From: Hyalella azteca
Lineage: Eukaryota; Arthropoda; Malacostraca; Amphipoda; Hyalellidae
Direction of reading: 5' to 3'
NCBI RefSeq assembly: GCF_000764305.2
Contig: NW_025938992.1
Location: forward strand, 1-64,000
DNA length: 64,000 bases
In this document: in pieces, positions 44,331 through 55,485 of the stretch
Layout: every line of letters starts with the position of its first letter
How positions within the stretch are numbered: the first letter of the stretch is position 1
Notes under the pieces: generated by a model
Seen by the model: the letters and a program-made list of their open reading frames with translations, nothing else
Database searches by the model: none
Told to the model about the DNA's origin: nothing
Program-made: the position numbers and the translations under genes

Positions 44331-44560
44331 GTTAACATTGCCTTGATGATCTGAAGTCCGTAAAAAATCCTGCTCATCAATGTTTACTTAGGTGAATCAT
44401 TCTTTATATATTCATTTCAACTCGCTGTAAATTATACCACCTATACGGGATTTTTTTATTGTGTGTACAAATATTTGATGCTAGGTTCTCATATCTGGAG
44501 TGCGCTAAATCAATCCGATGACGACTTGAAAACGCATCGCACTACTGCGACCATTTCACA
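44331..44560 (-). repeat. R1 fragment (minus)
   Basis: 'GCCTTGATGATCTGAAGTCC', 'TGTACAAATATTTGATGCTA' and 'ATATCTGGAGTGCGC' match the middle of R1 in reverse complement (compare 41320-41490). Confidence 0.65.
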
Positions 44561-45190
44561 TTTAACGTCAGTTTGGACATTGACACACGACATGCAATAT
44601 TTTCATGCCGAATTTATTGATTTAATAACATTATATCTTGAATTATAATAAAAAGACAAAGAGGGCATCGCTTTTAAGATACATACTCACTTATTTTCGA
44701 GAGTTGCCCAACGACGACGCCGCGTCCAAACACGATTACGCAGGCCGCCCCCGCACCACCAGCAGCACCCAGTTAAAAAGAACAGCTGATACAAATGAGA
44801 TCTTCGCATAGTTCTCAGGTGACCATCTGGACTTCGCTCAAAGAGATCTCTTTGCGGTACTTGCAAACTTTCATCTCTAGCTGGGCTGATTTGGTTTTAT
44901 TTTGTATTCTAGAGGCCGATGACGGTTTTTCTCTAAAGGACGTAGAGGGCTTTTCGACTATCTTTTTTATTTTCTGTCAGCCATTATTAAATTATTAAAT
45001 GCGCGAACTAGTTCTCTTGAACGGAGAAAAGGACGGAGAAAAATACAGAAAGTGACGGAGAAACATATAAAACTGAGTTGAGTTGAGTATAGTAAAGTTC
45101 CCTCGAAAATTCCGGCTTGCGGAACAGCTGAGCTGCAGCTACCGAGGGAAATGCAAGAGCTAGATAAACACAAGTTAAAAACCGAAATCA
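44561..45190. other. No gene recognised
   Basis: A GC-rich patch at 44705-44780 could be an unrelated remnant. Open frames of 61-74 codons show no domain. Confidence 0.35.
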
Positions 45191-45345
45191 ATATGACTTG
45201 TTATGTTACCCACCAAAAAGATGTATCTCTGGAATTTGTTATCATAATTTCAGTAATTGCCTACACAAATTCGATTTGGTCAAACCAAGAACTCGGCCAT
45301 GCCTGTTATTGGTTAAAATAGTACTATGAAAGTTGGTGAATATAA
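45191..45345 (+). repeat. R1 right end (plus)
   Basis: 'GACTTGTTATGTTACCCACC' to 'TGCCTACACAAATTCGATT' equals the right terminus of R1, followed directly by the LINE piece as in other copies. Confidence 0.75.
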
Positions 45346-45357
45346 GGCTGCTCGAAA

Positions 45358-45847
45358 GAATTGCAGGTTGCTGGGTTCCAGGCCTTAGCTATCGACGTCT
45401 GCATGGGACCTCATTGAAGTATACATGTATACTCATGGTTTATACAAGGTCCCAGAAGGTTTACTAGTATTGGAAACAAGAACCAACACCAGGGGCCCCG
45501 GCTATAAACTAAAGTAAATAAACTGCGCTGCAACTCATCCCCTCGACAACATTTCTTCGCGCTTCGAGTCACCGACATGTGGGACAGCCTCCCTGATTAC
45601 ATTGTTGGCGCTCCGAGTATAAACGCGTTCAAGAACAGACCAGACAAAGCTATGAATATATGTTCAGACTTGAAGTGCCTAGCACCATATCGAACCTGGT
45701 GGAAGTCGTGTAGCTATTTCAAACTATCGTCAGTTATGGAAAGATCCGGTCAAAGGAGCTGTTTCTAGATCTCCTGTGAACAAGTCACGAGAAGTGCATG
45801 AATCGGTGACAGGCCACATCAGACCTATTCTTCAGCTCCGACATCAC
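45358..45847 (+). pseudogene. LINE 3' end
   Basis: Left edge ATTGCAGGTTGCTGGG is shared with the other R1-linked copies. It encodes 'WDSLPDYIVGAPSINAFKNR' and ends 'CTTCAGCTCCGACATCACTA'. Frame shifts occur near 45515 (AAAGTAAATAAACTG insertion) and 45650. Confidence 0.85.
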
Positions 45848-45967
45848 TATGATATGATATGATATGATATGGTATGATATGATATGATATGATATGATAT
45901 GATATGATATGATATGATATGATATGATATGATATGATATGATATGATATGATATGATATGATATGA
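45848..45967 (+). repeat. (TATGA)n LINE tail
   Basis: About 24 uninterrupted TATGA units (one TATGG) start at the LINE 3' end and stop at the T terminus (45969). Confidence 0.95.
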
Positions 45968-45968
45968 T

Positions 45969-46740
45969 TGCATTTCAAGCATCCTGGAATGTCAGGGTTG
46001 AGAGACAACGTTGCCGATGTATACAATTATAGGGATCACCTATTGAAATAATTGGCTCAAATTATAGTATTCAATCTTATAATTTTTAATTATTATTCCT
46101 GGCATGGTCGTTGTTGATTTTTCTTAGGTGATAACCTTGTTTGTATTATCATTCTGGAGGTTTGTGTTATCTATTTAGTTAAGTTTCCAAAGGAATATGT
46201 TTTTTCTACAAGTTCCCAGATATTTTAGATTCCACGGCAAAATCTAATCAAAATTCATTAGTTTGAATTGTGGATGCATTTTTGAGTAATTATTCCTTAT
46301 GTTAACCTTGATGGAAAAGCTCACTTTATAGCATCAAACATATTTGCAGGCATTTGAAGTTCCTATAGCTAATTGATTACTGCCCTTAAATAATAGGCAT
46401 AACTATTGGGAAAATTAATTTAAAAAATAGCAAAGCGATTGTTCAGGAAACATGTGCGGGTCATATGTGGTCGATGGATTGAATCTAAAATTCATTTATA
46501 CGATTTCGAGGTAGAAATTTGCTATGAATAAATCCAAATTTAAGTTTTTTCATAAAATTATTTAAATACTGCATCATATCTGGGGGAAATTTTTAGCACT
46601 ATGGATTTCAGAATTTTTAGGTCATCTTATGAGGTTTATTTCTGTTCCAAGAGAGCTGAGCGTTCAGTTGGTTATTTAAGAACTCAATTTGATGCAAATA
46701 AATAATCTGAAACATATATATGGTTTTCTGGCTTTATGTG
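45969..46740 (+). mobile_element. T-R1 left arm of the long-inverted-repeat element
   Basis: Starts GCATTTCAAGCATCCTGG and matches the reverse complement of 54161 downward for ~770 bp: 'GTTGAGAGACAACGTTG', 'GGGATCACCTATTGAAAT' then R1 ('CAAACATATTTGCAGGCATT', 'GGTCATATGTGGTCGATGGA'). At 46740 it leaves the family. With the right arm at 52400-54161 it would bound an 8.2-kb unit. No transposase remains between them. Confidence 0.65.
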
Positions 46741-47034
46741 TGTTAGTTAGTTATGCGTGTTTGCTAAGTCCAGAGTTGCGATAGTTCCTCAGAAATGGTT
46801 TATGTTCTTAAATTGGCCTTGCATGACCGATAATTTCGAATTTACCGAAGACAGTGTTCGATTTAATTATTCTATTTAAATTAGAACAGGTATACCCTGG
46901 GAACTGTGACGGTGGGGTATACTTGATCTAAACACGGCTGTGAGTTCGCAGGCGGGTCCGGAGAAGTGTCGATTCGGTTCACCTTTTCCAGTTACATGTG
47001 ATTTATTTTTTTATTACTTTAATATTTTTTCTAG
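46741..47034. other. No gene recognised
   Basis: Sequence not shared with the R1 copies. No ORF. Confidence 0.35.
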
Positions 47035-47450
47035 AAGCTTGTATCGAAGGCAGACTCGTGTACGATGACTGATTTATGAAAATCTCTGAGCCAGAGTATT
47101 GGGGGAGACTTAAATAATCATGTTCAACGTTAACTAAGCTGATGTAGCTCACTGACTAGCGCAGCACACGTGCGTCTAAGTAGACATTCATATTATTTTG
47201 TCCCATTGATCATTACTCTAGCTAATAAGACTGCGCGTCAAATTTGATGCGCGGCAAAGCAGGTGCGGGTCAATAAATAAATGAATTATCAAGTTAAGGA
47301 AAATTCTTCATATATATTCATTTGCTATGGCATAAATGTTGAGTTGTCTTATGGCTTTTATATCCGTGCCAATGAATTTAGCCTTCAGATTCAATTTGGA
47401 GCCTGGCAATAATTAGATGGAAATATATAATCTGAAATAGATATTCAGTT
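47035..47450 (+). repeat. Dispersed repeat R2, copy 2
   Basis: Matches 27985-28440 from 'CGAAGGCAGACTCGTGTACG' to 'TATAATCTGAAATAG'. Lacks the segment 28190-28225 present in copy 1. Confidence 0.8.
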
Positions 47451-47489
47451 TTCTGTATCCGCGAAATAGTCAGTGTGAATAATTAACTA

Positions 47490-48975
47490 CAACAGGCCCT
47501 CGCTTTAATAATAGGCATTACCATTGCACAATAAACTCAAATAAATAGCACAGTGATTGTTCAGGAAACATGTGCAGGTCATATGTGGTCGATGGGTTTT
47601 ATCTCGAATTAATTTGTACGACTATAGAAATTCACTCTAAATAAATCCAAAATTAGATTTTTCATAAAATTATTTAAATACTACATCATATTGAGGGTTA
47701 TTCTTCAGTACTATGGATTTAAAAATTGCTAGGTCATCTTCTGGCAATTATTTCTGTTCCAAAAGATCGGAGCGTTTAGTTAGTTAGTCGAGAATTAAAT
47801 TTGATGCAGGTAAATAATCGGGAACATATATACGGTTTAATGTTTCTTTCTCAAATTTGGCAGTTTTCGCTTGAAAGTGAAGTGGGATTCACGTTTCAAC
47901 GCTTTTTACTTCCAAAAAGATATTATATATTCAAATTCACACCACTACCTGAATCATCCGCATAGATACGCGGCTGCAAAATGCAATCCATTGCAATCTC
48001 TTAGCCAGCGCTCAAAAATATTAACGTTTAACAGGTTATCTCCGTGGTGAACTGTTAGAAGTGTTTTGAATGAATAACCAACAATACTGAACATTCTGGA
48101 TGCATTCCTCCCACCACTTTTTTTTTGAGGAGTAACTAGGAAAGATTTAACCCGGCACGAATGCACCTGCAATGTAAGAAGTTGGACTTGAACGATTCGT
48201 TCGTAACAAGTGTATAGTGAAAGAAATTAAAAGGAGGCATTGTTCTCTATGAAGTGGGTAAAATTTAAGGGTGAAACGGGCACAGTAGTGTGATGCTTTC
48301 TCAAATCGAAGCCAAATAGATCTGTTGCACTTCGGATATGGGAAATTGACATCAAATATTTGTACACACTTGGAAAAAATCACGTGTAGTAGTTATATTT
48401 TTCAAAATATTCTAAGGGATATGTAACAAATGATTCTCTAACGTATATGTTGATTAGTAGGATTCATGCCGGATTTCACATCATCAAGGTCTCCGTCCGC
48501 AGGAATGCTTTTCCTTCATTAAACCTCTTCAGGCTCAAATTATCACCGTTCAGAATCGAACTTAAAAAACGTACCGATGAATGGGAATGACGGTGGTGAG
48601 ATATGAAAGTTGTTATACGAAGGTCAAAAGCGATAGTTAAAAACACATAAAACACTAATAAACATTTGCTCCTAGAAACCGCTTTTATTAGTCTTGTTAA
48701 TACAAAATTAAATAGTAAATTAGGCTCAATATGGGGATTGCCGATTAGCAATGAACTAACAGGTCGTCTGTCATCTCAAATAATGGCTTGCTAAACGGTG
48801 CTTTGCCCATCGAAATGAGTTGTTATGTTACCCACCAAACAGATGTATCTCCGGAATTTGTTATTATGTTCTCAGTAATTGCAGACACAAATTAATCGAC
48901 TCAAATAGGAGATTGGGAAATGCCCGCATTAAATAAGAAAGTAGTATGGAAGCTGGTGTATTCCCTCCTGGCCGT
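47490..48975 (+). repeat. R1 copy (plus), nearly full
   Basis: Shares all R1 blocks from 'TAATAATAGGCATTACCATT' through 'CACATCATCAAGGTCTCCGT' to 'GCAGACACAAATTAATCGAC'. Small ORFs on the minus strand (47954-48751) have no domains. Confidence 0.85.
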
Positions 48976-48984
48976 ATAATTAAG

Positions 48985-49195
48985 TTGCAGGTTACGACAG
49001 TTCCTGGCACCTTTTACTGACGTCTGTGTGGGACCACATTGGAATTTACAAGTTTACTCATGATTTCTAGAAGGTCCCAGAAGGTTAAATAAGAGTTTGA
49101 AACATGAATTAACACGATGGGACAAGGCAATAGACTAAAAAACTACGTTATAACTCATCGACGCGACAACATTTCTTCTCGCTTCGAGTCAAAAT
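48985..49195 (+). pseudogene. LINE 3' fragment, tail missing
   Basis: Left edge AGTTGCAGGTTACGACAG, then 'CAACATTTCTTCTCGCTTCG' and a break at 49191, so the WNSLPD block and tail are lost. It is more diverged than the other copies. Confidence 0.75.
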
Positions 49196-49325
49196 TAATT
49201 TTTGAATATCTCGAAAACTATACGTGCTAGAGTACATCTGTTTGCAGATTTGAAATCAGCGACCTCGATTCCTCTAGAGAAAGGTATTTTGGTTTGAATA
49301 ATGAATTTTGTTGTTGTTGTTGTTG
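49196..49325. other. Short non-coding spacer
   Basis: Contains a (TTG)n run at 49303-49322 and 'ATATCTCGAAAACTATACG'. Nothing else is recognised. Confidence 0.4.
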
Positions 49326-50840
49326 CACAGCGTTATTTGTTACGTTAACTGTGATGGGTTAGCTTACTTTATAGCGTCAAACATATTTGCAGGCATTTAA
49401 AGTGCCTATAGCTCATTGATTACTGCTCTCAAATAATAGGTATGCCTATTGGAAAAATTAATCCAAATAAATAACATAATGATTTTTCAGGAAACATGTG
49501 CTGTCATATGTGGTCGATGGATCGGATTTCGAATTCATTTACAAGATATTTCGAGGCAGAGATTATCTATGTACAAATCAAAAATTGAGTGTTTTATAAA
49601 ATTATTTAACATCACATCGAGGGAAATTCGTCAGTATTATAGATTTCATAACTGTTGTCATATTATGGGACTTATATCTGCTTCAAAAGAACGAAGCATT
49701 TAGACAGTTAGATGAAAATTTAATTTGACGCGAATAAATTTTCGGAAACATGTAAACGGTTTTCTGACATTTACGATATTTGGGCAGTTTTTGCTTGAAA
49801 GTGAAGTAGGTTTATTGCTAAAACTCGGTTCGCATGGAAATAACATTTACACAAATTCACTGCACAATATAATCAGTCGTCGATACGCTGCTGCGAAATG
49901 CAATCAGTTGCAATCTCTTAGTCAGTGTTCAAAAATATCATCACGAAAGCGAGCTGAATACTTATTCAAGGTAATTTGTGACTAAAGCAAATAACCAAAA
50001 ATACTGAACATTTCATAACAAATCTCTTCCATCACTTTTTTCGAAGGGTAACTAAGTTTTAATCTCGCACGAATGCACCTGAAATGTAACAAGTTGGACT
50101 AGGCCGATTCGTTCGTTCCAAGTGGATAGGGAAAGCAATTAAAAGGAGGCAATATTCACAATGATGTGGGCGCAATGTATGGGTGAAATGGACACAGTAG
50201 TGCGTTACTTTGTATGTCGTAGCCGAATTGATTTGTTGCATTCCAGACATGGGGGAATTATCATCAAATACTTGTACACACCTGGAAAAAAACCAGTATA
50301 GTGGTTATAATTTTCAAAAACTTCTAATGGATATTTAAAGAATGATTCTCTTAAGGAGATATTAATTAGCAAGATTCCTGACAGGTTTCACATCATCAAG
50401 GTCTACGTACACAGGAATACTTTTTCTTCATTAAACCTCTTCAGGCTAAAATTAATTACCGTTCATAATCGGACTGAAAAACCTGGCGATGAATGGGAAT
50501 GATGGTGGTTGTGACGTACAAAAATTAGTGTTGAAACACATAAAACATTCTTGAACATTTGCTCCTAGAAAACTTTTTCATTAGTCAATGAAAGCCTAAA
50601 TTAAATAGTAAACTAGGTTCAATATGTGGATTGACGATTAGCACTGAACTACCAGGTCGTCTGGCTTCTCGTAGACTGGCTTGCCAACGGCGTTTCGCCC
50701 ATCGATATGACTTGTTATGTTAGCCATGAAAAAGATGTATTTTCGGGAATTCATTATCATGTTTTCAGTACTGTAGACGTAAATAGAGCGAGCCGTACTA
50801 CAGTAATCGAAGAAGAGTGTAAGTAAAAAATAAAACTGAA
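49326..50840 (+). repeat. R1 copy (plus), full length with inner T
   Basis: Begins in T ('GCGTTATTTGTTACGTTAAC'), then R1 from 'CATATTTGCAGGCATTTAAA' to 'CAGTACTGTAGACG'. It faces the inverted copy at 52400-53840 across the LINE and spacer S, making an inverted-repeat structure of about 4.5 kb. Confidence 0.85.
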
Positions 50841-50859
50841 TCCTGACGATTGGATGGCT

Positions 50860-51335
50860 GCTTGTAAAGATCAGATGCAGCCTGCGAGGGTTCATGTCTG
50901 TTTTCGACGTTTGCGTGGCAACCTCATTGAAGTATACAAGCATACTCATGATTTATACATGTTCCCAGGAGGATTACAAGAATTTGAAACAAGAACCAAC
51001 ACCAGGGGCCACGACTATAACCTAGAAAACTGCGTTGCAACTCATCCACGCGACAACATTTCTTTTCGCTTCGAGTCACCGACGTGTGATACAGCATTTT
51101 TGACAACATTGTTGACGCTCCGAGTATGAACGCGTACAAGAACAGACTAGATAAAGCTATAGAGAAATATATGTTCAGACTTGAAATGTCTAGCACCACA
51201 TCGACTGTTTGGGAAGATACGGGCTCAGGACCTGTTGTTAGAGCTCCTGTGAACAAGTCCTGATAAGTACATGACTCGGCGATAGGCCACATCAGGCCTA
51301 TTCTTCAGCGCCGACATCACAATGATATGATATGT
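50860..51335 (+). pseudogene. LINE 3' end
   Basis: Left edge 'CAGATGCAGCCTGCGAGG'. Encodes 'LIEVYKHTHDLYMFPGGLQE' and the decayed WNSLPD block ('CDTAFLTTLLTLRV' out of frame). Ends 'CTTCAGCGCCGACATCACAA' with only two to three TATGA units. Confidence 0.85.
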
Positions 51336-51339
51336 GTAT

Positions 51340-52395
51340 TTAATTAGCATTAAATTAGGTACTGACAACATGTGTTGTTGAAAAATATTCATCACCAACT
51401 CCCTTAAATTTCAACCATATGTCTTCCGCTTCATTAACATTTATATCTATCAATAGTTAATCTAACCATTAAAGTGCATGTGTAGCCGGACTACGTCTGT
51501 TAAAGTGCATGTGTAGCCGGACTACGCCTATTTACGGCATTTCGTGAATTTAGTCCGGACTAAATTCACCACAACATTAGAGAGCATCCGGACTACGTTC
51601 CTAATGAAGTTAGCCCTACAAATATTTTTTTCGCATGGAACGAAACATTTGAACTGAAACTCAGAATTTATTCGTCAATTTCGACTTGACACCAGTAAAC
51701 AGTAATTCGATGGTTCTGTTAATTAATAATAACAGTGGTAATGCTTACTAGTTATTAGCTATGTTCTACAATTATTTCCCGATTCTGTTCAAGGAATAAT
51801 AGCAGCGAGCAATCAATCCTACTGTCATGTTATCCTATGAAAAATTCTTGAGCATAGTTATTTAATAGAGAAAAAATGACATTGTAATTCGCTACTCATT
51901 CAGTGTTCATGGGGTAAGGTACACGATGATTAAGTATAACAACTATAAAATTTGCTTGAGAATTCCGTATGATATTTCCATAAGATTTATTTCATTTTCC
52001 AGCTCATGCTTTTGTTTTTGCTGCTCAACATGAGCGGCAAATAAATATTTCAGAGCTGCACGGTGAGAAGGGGCCTTCCCAGGCAAAATACACCATCTTC
52101 AGACACCATATTCATCATTAGCAACTTATTTGCTCACTAAAGTAAGAGAAGTTGAAGTGGTGTGTGGATTTTAATCACGCTTAGGATATCATATGATGGG
52201 TGACACATTTGGGGCCTTATCCATTAGGACGCATGGATCACAGAGAATCTTTCATGTTTTTTTTCTTCTGAAAACAGACATTGGCGCATTCGAATGTTGG
52301 CTGCTCGGCGGCTCTGATGGCATGCATCATCAACACACTTTTACTAGCATGCTACTAATTTACTTAATGCAGGTCTTTCTCATCACGTGCTGTGA
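51340..52395 (+). repeat. Spacer S, copy 2
   Basis: Homologous to 40077-40864, but with a ~280-bp extra block at 52110-52385 and the CCGGACTA palindrome region at 51470-51610. The block encodes no known domain. Confidence 0.75.
51471..51610. repeat. CCGGACTA direct and inverted repeat cluster
   Basis: TTAAAGTGCATGTGTAGCCG is repeated at 51471 and 51500. A perfect 26-bp palindrome (arms GTGAATTTAGTCC / GGACTAAATTCAC) lies at 51544-51569. CCGGACTA occurs again at 51589. None of this is in the other copy of spacer S. Confidence 0.85.
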
Positions 52396-52399
52396 TTAG

Positions 52400-54161
52400 T
52401 TAAATTTCCATCTGCAATTACTGAAAACATAATAATAAATTCCGGCGAATACATCTTTTTCGTGGGCAACATAACAAGTCATATCGATGGGCGATGCGCC
52501 GTTGGCAAGCCAATCTTTGAGACGGCAAACGTCCTGTTAGTTCATTGCTAATCGGCATTCCAAATATTGAGCTTAGTTCATTATTCAATTTAGGCTTTAG
52601 TTGACTATTATTCTAGTAATATAATTCTAATCTTCTCATAACATTTTTCGTACGTCACCACCACCACCATCATTCCGATTAATAGAGAAGTTTTTAAGTC
52701 CGATTTTAACGATGATAAATTTGAGCCTCAACATATAGGCTATGAGGAAGAAAAGTATTCCTGTGGAAGTAGACCTTGATGTTGATAAATCCAGCATGAA
52801 TCCTGCTAATCAATATCTACTTAAAGGAATCATTCGTTTAATTTCCTTCAGAATTTTTTGACAATTATAACTACCATATGGGATTTTTTCCAAGTCTGTA
52901 CAATTATTTGATGTCAATTTCCTCATATTTGGAGTGCATCAAATCAATTCGGCTAAGATTTGTAAAAGTATCACACTGCTGTGCACATTTCACCCATACA
53001 TTTCGCCCACATCACTGTGAATATTGCATTCTTTCAGAATTTCTTTCACTATCCACTCGGTACAAACGAATCGGTATAGTTCAACCTCCTACAATGTATG
53101 CGCATTCGAGGCAAGTGATAATTTATTTAGTTACTCCTCCAAATGAGTTCAGGCAGGAAGTTAACATGAAATGCTCAGTATTTATGGACATCCATTCGAA
53201 TCTCCTCAACAATTGTAGGTATGAAATTGCTGCTCTGTAAATTATTTTTGACCGCTTAGCAAAGAGATTGCAATCGATTGCAACTCTACGCAGCGTATAT
53301 ATGGAACTTATCTGAGTAGTGCAGTGTAATTGACATAACTACCCAAATTTTAGGAGAAAGAACTCTTAACAGGAATCCTTCACTTTCATGCAAAAACTGC
53401 CTAAATTTCCTTAGAACCAGAACACCGTAAATATATTTCTGCTTATTTATTTGCATCAAATTAAGTTTTCTCGACTAACTAACTTAACGCTCCGTTCATT
53501 TACAACAAAATTAAGATGACCTATCAATTTTGAAATCCATAGTACTGAAGAATTTCCCTCAATATGATATAGTATATAAAAACTATATGAAAAACCTTAT
53601 TTGCATTTATTTATAGTCACTTTCAACCTCGATGTCGTGCAGTTTATTTCGATATTAAATCCATCGACCACATTTCACCCACACATGTTTCCTGAACAAT
53701 CGCTTTGCTATTTAATCCGGTCAATTTCTCCAATAATTATGCCTATTATTTGAGGGCAGTAATCGATGAGTTACAGCACTTCAAATGCCTGTAAATATGT
53801 TTGGCACAATAAAGTGAGCTTTCCCATCGTAGTTAACACAGGGAATAATTACTCAAAAAAAAAAACATCCACTATTCCAACCCATGAATTTCGTTTGAAA
53901 ATTGCCATAAAATCTGGATTTTCTACGAACTTGCAGAAAAACCTATTCGAGCGGGAACTAAACTAAATAAGTAACTTTAACATACAGAATGATAATACAT
54001 ATGAGCTAATTATCCAATAAAAAATCAACAACGACCCTGCCTGGGATTAAAAGTTTGATTGATTTAATTTGAGACAACTATTTTATTGGGTGATCCCTAT
54101 AATTTTATATATCGTCAACGTTGTCTCTCAACCCTGACATTCCAGGATGTTTGAAATGCAC
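52400..54161 (-). mobile_element. R1-T right arm of the long-inverted-repeat element
   Basis: Reverse complement of R1 followed by T: 'CATAACAAGTCATATCGATG' (52468), 'GTAGACCTTGATG' (52768), 'ATGTTTCCTGAACAATCGCT' (53683), and the terminus '...CCAGGATGTTTGAAATGC' at 54161. With 1.76 kb this is the longest continuous arm and the best view of the terminus. Coding capacity: none. Confidence 0.75.
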
Positions 54162-54250
54162 TAATTACGGTAAATTACCTCATTTCTGATAGAATTTTAG
54201 GGTAAAGAAGTCGGTAAATGGTGGATATGTTAACGATGATGGACAGGGAT

Positions 54251-54386
54251 GTCCATCATTCCATCAGGCACTGGGGGCAGGGTTGTCCATCATTCCATCA
54301 AGCACTGGAGGCAGGGTTGTCCACCATTCCATCAGGCACTGGGGGCAGGGTTGTCCATCATTCCATCAAGCACTGGAAAATTCACT
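54251..54386 (+). repeat. 34-bp minisatellite, 4 units
   Basis: Consensus starts GTCCATCATTCCATCAGGCA and ends GGGGGCAGGGTT; units start at 54251, 54285, 54319 and 54353. It ends exactly where PLE copy 3 begins. The period is not divisible by three, so open frames across it are meaningless. Confidence 0.95.
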
Positions 54387-54883
54387 ATGGAATTAGAATC
54401 CAACAATTGCTTGTCGTTTCTCGATTGCAAAATCACAAAATCCGGCGGTCGTTTTCAGACTTCCGTATATCGAAAACCGACATTTACCGGCATGGGTATG
54501 AGCTTTTTCAGCTTCTGCTCGTTTCGTTTCAAATTGAATAGTCTTCAAACTTTGATATACCGTGTAACCGTGGCTATAGGGTGTGTTCTACTTTCAATGA
54601 TATGAATTTGCAATTCGATTTCATTCGTAATATATTTCAGCTTAATGGTTTTCCATCGTGCCTTTTGTATACTAAAATCAAACGCTTCTTTTCTAACAAA
54701 TTTTCTGAAACTGTGACTGAATGCGATAGTAAGAAAATTATTTATTGCACATTGCCCTATTCTGGTAGTGCGTCTGAAACTATGTCCAAAGAACTAAAGA
54801 TGTGTTTGAAATATTTCCCGAATATAAATTTGTATGTTTTACTGGTAAAAAATTTCAAAAATTGGTTCTTTCTTCAGGTATAA
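54378..54883 (+). pseudogene. PLE reverse-transcriptase C-terminus and linker
   Basis: 'FTMELESNNCLSFLDCKITK' and 'FQTSVYRKPTFTGMG' are the conserved post-catalytic RT blocks of Penelope/Poseidon-type elements. After a frameshift near 54575 the frame continues as 'LLYTKIKRFFSNKFSE' and 'CTLPYSGSASETMSKELKMC', the linker ('LPY.G..SE.....L') typical of the family. The catalytic YADD region is not present. Confidence 0.85.
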
Positions 54884-54887
54884 GGAC

Positions 54888-55232
54888 GTTATTCCTGCTC
54901 GGATGCGATCAAACCTGGTCTATGAGTTCTGTTGTGCACGCTGTGCATCTACGTACGTTGGAATGACGTCGCGTAACTTCTACATCCGGGTTTCTGAACA
55001 CCATGGCAGGAGCTATCGTTCTAACTTGCCGCTCGCCCAGCCTCCTTATTCTTCCGTGCGCCTCCATGCTGAACAGTGTGACGTGGCTGTATCTGAAAGT
55101 GATTTCAAGATACGCGGTTCCACTTCTGGCTGCTCGGATTTAAGAATTTTGGAGTCTCTACATATCTTCAAACGAAAACCGTGTCTCAATAGTGCGTTTA
55201 GTTCATATAATCTGGAAATAGTAAATCGCTAG
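54888..55232 (+). CDS. PLE GIY-YIG endonuclease domain, copy 3
   Basis: Open from 'FRYKDVIPAR' to a stop after 'YNLEIVNR'. Landmarks: 'FCCARC', 'STYVGMTSRNFYIRVSEHHG' with the helix Arg and His retained, 'CDVAVSESDFK' and 'LRILESLHIFKRKPCLNS'. It is cut off from its RT by a frameshift, so expression as enzyme is unlikely. Of the three copies its active-site residues look best. Confidence 0.85.
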   Translation, partial: VIPARMRSNLVYEFCCARCASTYVGMTSRNFYIRVSEHHGRSYRSNLPLAQPPYSSVRLHAEQCDVAVSESDFKIRGSTSGCSDLRILESLHIFKRKPCLNSAFSSYNLEIVNR

Positions 55233-55373
55233 GATTTTATATTCTTGTCGTACCCCTAGGACTAAGTTGTTCATAACTAGTCCTGTTTGTTTCGATATAA
55301 TGTTAGGTCTTGTTTAGGTTTTATGTCCGTCTTTGAATTTTGACTTTCAAATTGATTTTATTCATTTTTAGTT

Positions 55374-55420
55374 TAGTCGAACTTATGATGGAGCTGGACT
55401 CCGAAACGTTTTCAAAATCG
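55374..55420 (+). ncRNA. Hammerhead-like motif, PLE copy 3, core mutated
   Basis: Plus strand: CTTATGA (55382-55388) in place of CTGANGA, then GGAG...CTCC, GAAA and ACGT as in copy 1. The G of the first core block is changed to T, which should abolish cleavage. Position relative to the endonuclease stop is as in copies 1 and 2. Confidence 0.6.
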
Positions 55421-55485
55421 ATATGGTGAAATTTCTTGGCGTTTTCTTTGCTTTTAAATTCCTTGTGAGCTTGCGATGTAAGCAG

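Larger units (their letters stand above)
54378..55485 (+). mobile_element. Penelope-like element copy 3, 5'-truncated, longest
   Basis: Retains the end of the reverse transcriptase, linker, GIY-YIG endonuclease and a 3' hammerhead-like motif. The 5' break abuts the 34-bp minisatellite. The 3' end near 55485 is by comparison with copies 1 and 2. Two frameshifts (about 54575 and 54880) disable it. Confidence 0.88.

Noticed and set aside
45785..45982. ORF repeating ISYHI
   Set aside because: Translation of the (TATGA)n LINE tail.
45969..54161. A Polinton/Maverick giant transposon
   Set aside because: Long inverted repeats would fit, but there is no polymerase, integrase, capsid or ATPase remnant and the ends do not start with AG.
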